A stretch of 64,000 nucleotides of DNA from assembly GCF_030272615.1 (NCBI RefSeq), contig NC_081413.1, positions 99,418,239 to 99,482,238 on the forward strand, read 5' to 3'. Position 1 is the stretch's first letter, and the number at the start of each line of letters is the position of its first letter. This stretch comes from Cryptomeria japonica. Lineage: Eukaryota > Streptophyta > Pinopsida > Cupressales > Cupressaceae. Position numbers and translations under genes: made by a program. The notes under the pieces are model-generated. The model saw only the letters and a program-made list of their open reading frames with translations, was not told the DNA's origin and ran no database searches. Of this stretch, positions 56,669 to 64,000 are shown one piece after another.

Positions 56669-56760
56669 ACAATCACTCAATCAAGTCCCTATTTCATCAT
56701 CAATGCATATTACACATTCATCAAAGTGATTTTTAGCCTTTGCACTTATCAAAAACATCA

Positions 56761-57066
56761 ATTTTGAGCATTTGTGCTATCCTATTGAGCATATGCACTA
56801 AATCTAAATACAAATGCGCTAAACTCAAGCATATGCACTAACTTTTTGTGCAAACGCGCTAAAACTATGAACATATGTGCAAAACAAAGCAAAAGCGCTA
56901 ACTTTGGCTGCAAAAGCGCCAACAAATGAAACATTTGCGCTATCCCATGCATATGCGCTAACATACTTAACATATGCGCTGACAAAAATATCATTTGCGC
57001 TAATATATGCAAATGCACTAAACCTAATTGCATATGCGCTAAAACAAAATACAAATGCGCTAACCT
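56761..57066 (-). repeat. Inverted 21/18-bp array ahead of the antisense PMD gene
   Basis: About 14 units ending GCGCTA or GCACTA on the plus strand (TAGCGCATTTG... on the minus strand), the same unit as the leader array at 41237-41434 but in opposite orientation. From about 56838 rightward successive units are 21 or 18 bp long, a pattern that preserves reading frame; one unit near 56825 is 19 bp. A minus-strand frame of 121 codons (56782-57147) is open across it and reads as a repeated LAHM-like heptad. Confidence 0.8.
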
Positions 57067-57567
57067 AAATGCTGAAAATCGCAAAAAAAAATTAAATTCA
57101 AAAACGTGCCTAAAAACATGAAAAATCAAATGAAAAGTTGAAAACAAAGCTCAGGATAAGATACATACTAGATACCCATACTCGACAGGTCGCTGATATT
57201 TCTGAACATGCTCAAATCGATGGTTCTCCATAGGAATCACCATTTTGCCACCTCAGCAAGAATATTTTCTTCACAAGCTGACAAGGATAACAATGAAATA
57301 AAAATTAACCTTGGTTAATTTTATATTTACTCCTTGGAAGTGTAATTAATGCTATTCAATGGGGCAATTTAATTTGCTTTTTATAAATGAATTTAATTGA
57401 CCAAAATTTTATAAAATATCATGAGATTAATTGTTCAAACCAAAGTTTTCAACAATTTCACGATCAATCTCCTGAGAGGGCACACAATCAGGATTTTCAA
57501 TCTCCATCAGGGACATTATCGAGACTTGATTTAATCTTTGAAACAATGTTGTCTCAACATCATTTCA
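57067..57567. other. Element E 3' region, last part
   Basis: Non-coding apart from a 68-codon plus-strand frame from 57387 that reads into the LTR and is not recognised. It may be the former 3' untranslated end. It leads into the polypurine tract. Confidence 0.5.
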
Positions 57568-57580
57568 AAGAGGGGCAAAA
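57568..57580 (+). other. Element E polypurine tract
   Basis: AAGAGGGGCAAAA directly before the LTR start TGTATACAC. Confidence 0.8.
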
Positions 57581-58738
57581 TGTATACACATAAAAATGGC
57601 TATGAGCAATTAAATAAATATTTTATATTTATTTAATGATTTTTCTTCTATTAAATAGTTAATTTGAAAAGATTAATTTATTTAATTTATTTAATTTATT
57701 TTTCGTGTCTTTCTATTAAATAATATTTTATTAATTCATTCATCTATCCTATTCTTCTAATTAATTAAATATCTAATATTTAATTATCCTTTTAACCAAG
57801 TTAATTAAATATCTAATATTTAGTTATCTCCTCCAAACAATTAAATATCTAATATTTAATAGTTATTCTCCTATCCTATAGTCTCAAATATTAAATGATT
57901 TCTTAAATTATTTAATCTTTCTTATCCAACTCACCCTCCATCTCCACTTCATCTTCCCTTTGCCAACTCATCCAACATGTGGCTAAAGAAATTAATATTT
58001 CTTAAATATTAATTCATCATTTATCTCCAACTTCGAAACTTAATGAATATTGTGTACGTACACATATTTCATAACCATTTACTATATTCTCTCCAACACC
58101 CCTACATCTTAGGAAGGACTTGAGTCCACTTGTCCTATCATGCCTAAATTTCCTCCGACCATCCCTAGATTCTCTTAGTTAGCAACCCATTCAAGGTGAG
58201 ATGAGTAACACTTGTCTTCTCCTTCCCCCTTTCTCTCAACCTTCACTTTTGCTCATAGTCATCCAAATCTGTAGATCTGATCAAGACCATTGATCTAATC
58301 CACATCATCTAATCCTCTCAAGGTCTATAAAATCAAGAGCTTCAGTTGAGAGAGAGTTAGACTTCAAGAGACTTCAAGTGCATTTGCAAGCTAATCATAT
58401 GCATCCATGAGTTTTAATTTTGAAGCAAATAGTAATAGCATAATCATGTAGTATTCCATATCATAGTATCAGTTAACTACAATTTATTAGTCCATTCTTC
58501 ATATGTTGTCTTGGAAGCCATCAATGCATTGTTTGAGAGCACACCATCTTCAACTAGGAACAGTGGAGTTAGGACACAATGAGACATAAGCCATGAAGGT
58601 AATTTTAGTATTTTATTTTATATGTACTTCATGTAGTTTCATTGGTTGAGTTTGGATTTCCTGTAGTATTTCCATTTGTATTTTGTAGAACTAACTTATT
58701 ACAGGTAACGTTCTAAGGATGAAATTCAAGTCAACATA
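57581..58738 (+). repeat. Element E 3' LTR
   Basis: 1158 bp, starting TGTATACACATAAAAATGG and ending AGTCAACATA (CA end changed to TA). It matches 39973-41123 closely. Confidence 0.92.
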
Positions 58739-58743
58739 GTTGT
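58739..58743. repeat. Target-site duplication of E, right copy
   Basis: GTTGT, identical to 39968-39972. Confidence 0.9.
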
Positions 58744-59260
58744 CATTGACATAGGACGAGACTGACATCTCCAGTTAAATCTCGCTCTTTGGGCTTATAG
58801 AACAGGAGTATGCACCCCTACAAGAGCGACATCATATTCCTTGGTCTATGGTATAGAAGCAATACTCCCCATTGAAATATAAATACCATCTCTAAGAGTC
58901 TCTTTACAAAACATCATATTAGAGGAAGACTATCGGGTAGCAAGATTACAAGAGCTAGAAATGCTAGATGAAAAGAGACAAAATGCTTTCAATCATTTGC
59001 AAGGTTATCAAAATAGACTAAGACAGAGTTATAATAAATGAGTTTGCCCATGAACTTTTGAAGTGAGAGATCTATTTCTCAAAGAGAACCAAAGGAACCT
59101 AGCGGAACGAGAAAAGCCAGGGAAGTTTGAACCTAACTGGCTAGGTCCTTTTATCATAACAAGGGTTATAGGTAATGGAGCATATAATTTGGCTACCATG
59201 GAGGGAGATCCACTCTCTAACCCTATGAACAACATGCACCTTAAACGATATTATACTTAA
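58744..59260 (+). pseudogene. Element D integrase, C-terminal part (resumes after E)
   Basis: The integrase broken at 39967 continues here: LNLALWAYRTGVCTPTRATS (near 58778-58830), SLVYGIEAILPIEI, a TAA, PSLRVSLQ, then RVARLQELEMLDEKRQN, a TGA near 59039, and the C-terminal module VRDLFLKENQRNLAEREKPG (near 59063-59120), KFEPNWLGPFIITRVIGNGA (near 59124-59183), NNMHLKRYYT to the TAA at 59258-59260. This is homologous to 51770-52261 in E. Confidence 0.9.
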
Positions 59261-59860
59261 GGGCTAGGTTAGCTTAGATTTTACTTTCTGCATTGCATAT
59301 CATATTATTCAAAACACTGCATCACATATAGTTTCTTTTTCAAATGCATCGCATTCGCAAAGTTTCTGCATTTTCATATAGCAACATCAATAAAACAAGG
59401 CAACTGATAAAGTTTATCATTCATTTGCATTCAAGAGAAGCAAGGGTCATCTCCTTTCTTAGATATTTGGACATGAAGTCTTTAAGGTCCTAAGGTCATT
59501 CATTTTCAACATTACCTTGTGACGACACTTTACTTATGGTTGGGTAGTGATTTCACTATTTGAGACTTGTTAACCCAAAATCTCTCAATTGCTATATCTC
59601 AAACACAATAATAAAATCTCTAATTCATTCTAGACACCTAGTTGATCATATGACTAGTGAAAAATCTAAAATTCTACTTCAACACCGCTATAATTGTCAC
59701 ACCCAAGTAGGTTTCATTACTTAGAAGTCAAGGCAAGAAAATAAAAAGAAAAAGAGCTATGCCAAATATTCATCTCAAGGCAAAAGAGCCATGATATACC
59801 ACTGAAATATCACGCATACAAAGTGCGACAAAAATCTTGACTATGGGAACATGTGAGTAA

Positions 59861-59959
59861 CTCCATCGGGGCTATGAAAGTCTGCTGGCAATGGAGCAAT
59901 ATTTGAGAAATTACAGTTTATAACCTCGTCGGAGCTCTAAAAGCTTGCTGGTAATGAGG
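59861..59959 (+). repeat. Duplicated hairpin with compensatory changes (63-bp period)
   Basis: Copy 1 pairs CTCCAT (59861-59866) with ATGGAG (59891-59896). Copy 2 pairs CCTCGT (59924-59929) with ATGAGG (59954-59959). Loops share TCGG-GCT and TGCTGG words. Two base pairs differ with both partners changed, and one is a G-T wobble. Confidence 0.75.
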
Positions 59960-60379
59960 CTCTATTCGGGATGCTTTTGAAGTTAGGATAATCCATGTAA
60001 CTAGTCATATAGGATGCTAAGGATCTTTAGTGAACACAAGAGCAGGAATTAACTCATTTGCACACACATGGGCAAAAGAAGATCAAAGTTTTAAGAACCA
60101 ATGGGGAAGTTTTCCGCGTCTCCATTTGTAAATCCTAGTCACTAAGTGTGTTAATTTTTATGTTCCAAGGGACCTTAGGGATCGATTGACCTCTTATCTA
60201 TTAAATGTTTTGCACCTCCATTTCAATTGGTGTATTACAAAGGCTAAACAAACATAGTCAACCTTGTTCGAATAGGAAATGCATCTTCATCATGCATATT
60301 GCATTAACATAGGTCATGTTGAAAATTCATTGTATCCACATGCATTTTGTAGATCATCATGTCATATAGGTTTGTACAC

Positions 60380-60690
60380 TTGGGGCATAACTGAAAAAAT
60401 CCAAAAAATTGGAAAAAGTCCTGAAAAATCCAAAAATTTGTAAAAAGTCCTGAAAAAATCCAAAAAAATTGTAAAAAATCCTGGAAAAAAACCTAAAAAT
60501 TGGAAAAAGTCCTGAAAAAACCCTAAAAATCACATAATGTCCTTTAAAAATACCAAAAACATCTAGAAATACGATCCTAAAAAAATACCAAAAACATTCA
60601 AATATTGATCCACATAATCCAAAAACATCAAAAAAGCTCTTGGAAAAGAACTAAAAATCGAAAATCAATCAAAAAACTTGCAATAAAATG
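60380..60690. repeat. A-rich tandem repeats of about 30 bp
   Basis: Degenerate copies of CTGAAAAAATCCAAAAA + TTGGAAAAAGTC, at least five near 60387-60530, then looser TACCAAAAACATC copies. Related text occurs in E near 52270-52340 and 52690-52740. Confidence 0.75.
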
Positions 60691-61128
60691 TCTTGCGAGA
60701 AACAAATACCCTAGTAGATATCCAACAAACACTTCGCACAAAGTTAACAAAGGATACGACTATCTAGTCAAGCATCTATAATCAACTAATCAAACTGTCT
60801 TATCAATCATATCATATCCATATCAAGTGATCTTTATCTTGTCTTAAACAGAAGAGGATACACTCAAAATTAGACAGGTCAGTCTTAAACGGGGTCCGCA
60901 ACTTTCTGAGATCAGACATTATTAACCATCACATCAAGCAACTAAGAATGAAGGTACAAGGTTAGTATAGCTGCTGAATTTTATCCAGACCAGTCTTTAT
61001 ATTTTATCATTTGGCGACAGATTATGTTCCTATGCTACTCAAGGATGTCCACAAGTGACTGGAGGAGCCATGATGTGCATTATCTTTTTCTTTGTTTGTT
61101 GTTTGTGGTGTGAATTGATGAAGTTATA

Positions 61129-61211
61129 GGGAAATTGCTCTAGTGGGTGTATGTGATAGGAGCATTCAACTATTGAATGCCACACATACCTCAACCCCTA
61201 GTGTATTTCCC
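61129..61211. repeat. Imperfect 83-bp palindrome
   Basis: Nested arms: GGGAAAT/ATTTCCC (61129-61135, 61205-61211), GTATGTG/CACATAC and GCATTCAA/TTGAATGC around a three-base CTA loop. Confidence 0.75.
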
Positions 61212-61348
61212 ATAATGGAGGGGTTCACTCCTTGTTTGCTACGTGTTTGTTTCTACAATGAGATATCTTTACATCTCGGTTCCTTAGACCACAATGTGCT
61301 AAGCTTCATTGTTCAATAATAAGGCTCAGTGATGAATATGTAAAGTTC

Positions 61349-62793
61349 TGATGCCAATAGCTAGTAACATGAGGGGGGGGGTGAATCATACAAACTTAAT
61401 CTTCCATAAAATCAACAAATTCAACCTCGGTAACTTATACTTCAGCAATATAACCAAAAATTGCTAAACATGCTAACTCATAAACACATAATCATCATGA
61501 CACATATAACACCAGATTTAACATGGAAACCCAAATAGGGAAAAACCATTGTGGGATTTCGGACCCACTAAGAAATATACTCTTCTAAAGTATGCTTGGT
61601 TAAAAGCAAATCCTGTTAAAGATTACAAACACATTGCTAGATGTGACCTGGTTAAGGGATTTCCCTTAGATCTGTTAGGATCTTCACTTTGTTAGAAGTG
61701 ACCTTGTCAAAGGATTTTAAACACTCATTTAGAATGTTACCTTGCTAGAGGGTTTACAAATAAGACTGTTAAGTCCACTCGGTTAAGAGATTTTTTGTCA
61801 CTTACAAAATAAACAACAATAATAAAATATATCTGCAACTTCACATCTAAAATGCTAAAGCAGATTCTTATTTGCTCAAAACAATCTTGTCATAGGACTT
61901 ATCTTGTCCCTCTATTGGGCTCCCTACTCTGTTATTCAAACAGGTCTTCAAGCTTCTATGCTTGGTAATCACTATGTAGCATCCATGTGCTTACACTTGC
62001 CTGCATGCATTGTTTATCAACAATTCCTTATTTATAAACAATTTGCTAACCGCTGAATCTCCTTGATCACATTTCCCATGATCAATCATAGCCATCAGAT
62101 CATCAAACTTGACTAGGTTCAATGTATTCTTTGATCTGAAAATGTTTTACCTCACCTTGGAACTTGCATTCCTTCCTAGGAACTTGTGCTAGGTTATTGC
62201 GGTTCAATTTGTGTTGTAGATCTTCCTTTTGATTTTCCATTGCTGTAGATCCTTAACAAACTTCATGTGCGGCATACCAATCATTTATTCATCTCCAGCT
62301 CATCAGCATCCTTCATTAAATAATGCTTTTATCCATCCCATACGATCTGTTATAACTCGGTTGTTACTCAGTAAATACTAAACTTCACTCGGTAGACATT
62401 CTGCCTTCTTTAACCGATATCGATAACCTTAGGGTTTACCGACTAGGTTCTTTGCTCGATGACATAGTATAGTATTAACCTTACAATCAACAACATATGT
62501 AGGATATCAAAACAATCAAAACAACATGATCTCATCATTGACTAACTTGGTAATAGTTTCCCATTGAATAACTTATTATTCCCCTTCATTATCACATTCT
62601 TTTTGTGTCACTTACCGACATCTTAATTCTCATCAATACATACTTCTCAAGATATGGCAACATCATACTGAATCAGAAAATCAATTTCTTGACATCAATG
62701 ACAAAATAATATTATAAAGGCAGTAATCATCCTTCTTCAGTTATATCAACAATCTCCAACAACCTTCTCAATATCCTTATTGAAATGCCAACA
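61349..62793 (-). repeat. Copia 3 3' LTR
   Basis: On the minus strand it starts TGTTGGCATTTC after the polypurine tract and ends GGCATCA. The C-run near its end (CACCCCCCCCTCATG near 61370-61382) matches the pattern in the other copia LTRs. Length is about 1445 bp if the end is at 61349; the end could be a few bases to the right if the TTGGCATCAGAAC word is a primer site. Confidence 0.78.
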
Positions 62794-62808
62794 ATCTCCC
62801 CCTTTGGC
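62794..62808 (-). other. Copia 3 polypurine tract
   Basis: Minus strand CCAAAGGGGGAGAT, directly before TGTTGGCATTTC. A near copy (GTCAAAGGGGGAGAAG) lies at about 62983-62998, another sign of a duplicated PPT as in copia 2. Confidence 0.8.
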
Positions 62809-63221
62809 ATTGATGGCAAAACCAACAATTAAATGGCAATACCAACTTGATTTATTCCAATTGATTCGGATTTAGATTGCTATTAGACTTCTCATGTTAT
62901 CCTTGAGTTGTTAAAATCTTCTCCCCCTGTCATTAGTCTTTAGTTATCTTCTTCATTTAGGGCTTTACCATTTAGTCTTCTCCCCCTTTGACAACAATGC
63001 CAAAAAGTAAAAGAACTAAATCATGAACTCTTCTGCTGTGAAGTGCTTGCTTTTGCTGTGTTACACATGCAAATGTAACATCTAAAACTCGATCAGATCA
63101 ATCTTTCCTTCAATACTATTTCCTACACACCTTTAGAAAACCTCCTAAAGTGCATAAATCAACATCAATCCACACATGATATTCTATAGATTTATCGAAT
63201 TGATGCTTTCACCAAACTCTG

Positions 63222-64000
63222 TTAGTGAATAGAAGATAGGGGTAGGACCCCTAACTTGCTTCTGAGATACTCAAAAGTGTCCCTTGGCAGTGGCTTTGTG
63301 AAGATGTATGCTATTTGCTCCTTTGAACTGATATATTCCAGCACAACATTCTTCTCTTGTACTCAGTTTAGGGTGTAAACTGCAGTGTTGATTGCTTCTC
63401 TCCAAAATGTTTGAGGTACCCACTTTTCTATCATCAAGGTTATGGCACAATCTACAATTGATTTGTTTCTTCTCTCAGTTATCCCATTTTGCTGAGGTGT
63501 GCTCAGTGCAGATACTTGCCTTTTTATACCATGATCATTGCAGAATAAGTTAAATCCATCAGAAGTGAACTCTCCTCCTCTATCAGATCTAAGACATTTC
63601 AGTTGTCTTCCTATTTCATTTTCAACTCTTGCCTTGTACCATTTAAACATTTGAAAAGCTTCTGATTTTTCTTTTAAAAACATAACTGACATCATCCTTG
63701 AGTAATCATCCACAAATAATATGAAATATTTATCACCATAATAACTTTGAACTTTCATAGGACCACAAAGATCAGTGTGTACTAGATCTAAAATTCCTTT
63801 AGAAGTGTAGGACTTACTTGTAAAGCTTGATCTTGTCATCTTACCCATCTGGCATCCTTGGCACATAGCATTCTTAGGTTTTTCCAGGCTCAGTAGACCT
63901 CTTACTCGGTGCTTCTTACTTATTTTGATCAAATTATCAAAATTTACATGACAAAACCTTTTATGCCATAACTAGGTATCTTCTATTTTTGCATATAGAC
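63222..64000 (-). pseudogene. Copia 3 integrase fused to the C-terminal end of RNase H
   Basis: The zinc finger region starts near 63965 (LWHKRFCHVNF, preceded by a TAG) and ends CQGCQMGK (near 63838-63861). The catalytic core is complete: HTDLCGP (Asp, near 63770), SDRGGEF (Asp, near 63575-63595), NGITERRN (Glu, near 63470-63492). After FWREAINTAVYTLN comes a TGA (63363-63365), and the same frame continues VQEKNVVLEYISSKEQIAY, FTKPLPRDTFEYL, to the pol stop at 63222-63224. RT and most of RNase H have been deleted, with the join at the shared VQ codons. The 189 codons at 63363-63932 are otherwise uninterrupted. Confidence 0.88.

Larger units (their letters stand above)
39973..58738 (+). mobile_element. 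Element E: 18.8-kb Tat-like Ty3/gypsy element with antisense PMD gene
   Basis: Two LTRs of about 1.15 kb (39973-41123 and 57581-58738) and a GTTGT duplication delimit it inside D's integrase. Inside are the primer site, a leader with a 21-bp array, gag, protease, a 1.8-kb linker, RT, RNase H, a second RNase H and integrase. A 5.3-kb 3' region follows, holding an antisense plant-mobile-domain gene and an inverted 21-bp array. Even without the 1.4-kb insertion at 48926-50328 it exceeds 17 kb, large for a gypsy element and in the Ogre/Tat range. From 43758 to 48925 gag-pol stays in a single frame. Confidence 0.92.
28746..61348 (+). mobile_element. Element D: Tat-like Ty3/gypsy retrotransposon, interrupted by E (39973-58738)
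   Basis: It starts at the LTR TGTAGACACCC, then primer site, 2.8-kb leader with 22-bp arrays, gag, protease, linker, RT, RNase H, a second RNase H and integrase. The integrase is cut at 39972 by element E and resumes at 58739-58743 after a GTTGT duplication. The 3' region runs to about 61348, where copia 3 enters; D's 3' LTR must lie beyond the window. The second RNase H after the RT-linked one is the mark of the Tat lineage of plant Ty3/gypsy. D is broken by many TAG/TGA codons, and by frameshifts in protease and RT. Confidence 0.88.
59261..61348 (+). other. Element D 3' region
   Basis: Non-coding. It contains duplicated hairpins (59861-59959), A-rich tandem repeats (60380-60690) and a long imperfect palindrome (61129-61211). 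Several words are shared with E's 3' region, so the two elements have related 3' ends. No antisense PMD gene is seen before copia 3 enters at 61349. If D carries one, it would lie beyond copia 3, outside the window. Confidence 0.6.
61349..64000 (-). mobile_element. Copia 3: Ty1/copia element, 3' end, internally deleted
   Basis: On the minus strand: integrase, then directly the C-terminal end of RNase H, a 3' untranslated stretch, a polypurine tract and the 3' LTR (62793 to 61349). The 5' part lies beyond the window. RT and most of RNase H are missing, so it is a deletion derivative. The LTR starts TGTTGGCATTTC, like copia 2, so the two are related. It is inserted in the 3' region of element D. 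Confidence 0.85.

Overview
This window is repeat-dominated plant nuclear DNA. I see no host gene, tRNA, rRNA or CRISPR array. Almost all of it can be assigned to LTR retrotransposons nested inside one another, one poly(A)-tailed insertion, and their decayed remains. Plant origin rests on the element types: Ty1/copia elements with a TGGTATCAGAGC-type primer site, a Ty3/gypsy chromovirus with a C-terminal chromodomain, and Tat-like Ty3/gypsy elements with two RNase H domains, one of which also carries an antisense plant-mobile-domain (PMD/MAIN-like) gene. The long LTRs (1.1-1.6 kb), many old relics and absence of genes suggest a very large genome, perhaps a conifer or other gymnosperm; that last step is a guess.

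Layout. (1) 1-9989: the 3' end of copia 1 (pol remnant, PPT, 3' LTR). Its LTR is split by a full-length copia 2 (2500-9803; LTRs 2500-3869 and 8414-9803). (2) 9990-11221: AT-rich, no gene. (3) 11222-17428 and 25404-28745: old, heavily decayed Ty3/gypsy material (gag, zinc knuckle, protease, an LTR-like stretch, integrase tail), interrupted by a 2.4-kb unclassified block (about 11723-14144) and by a chromovirus on the minus strand (17434-25398) with a perfect 5-bp target duplication CTTAG. (4) 28746-61348: Tat-like element D (plus strand; its 3' end is not reached). Its integrase is cut in two by Tat-like element E, 39973-58738 (18.8 kb, TSD GTTGT). E in turn carries a 1.4-kb poly(A)-tailed insertion (48926-50328) with a 17-bp target duplication. 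(5) 61349-64000: copia 3 on the minus strand, entering D's 3' region, with an internal deletion joining integrase to the end of RNase H.

All coding regions carry stops or frameshifts, so nothing here looks autonomous as it stands. D and E share a plan: LTR, primer site, long leader with a short-period repeat array, gag with a CX2HX4HX4C knuckle, protease, a long linker with a G-patch-like motif, RT, RNase H, second RNase H, integrase. The most interesting structures are: E's 21-bp array, present in the leader of gag-pol and again, inverted, ahead of the antisense PMD gene; D's two diverged arrays with a strict 22-bp period and no indels; an unrecognised leader reading frame in D (31173-31511); and two duplicated hairpins with compensatory stem changes (12441-12513 and 59861-59959).
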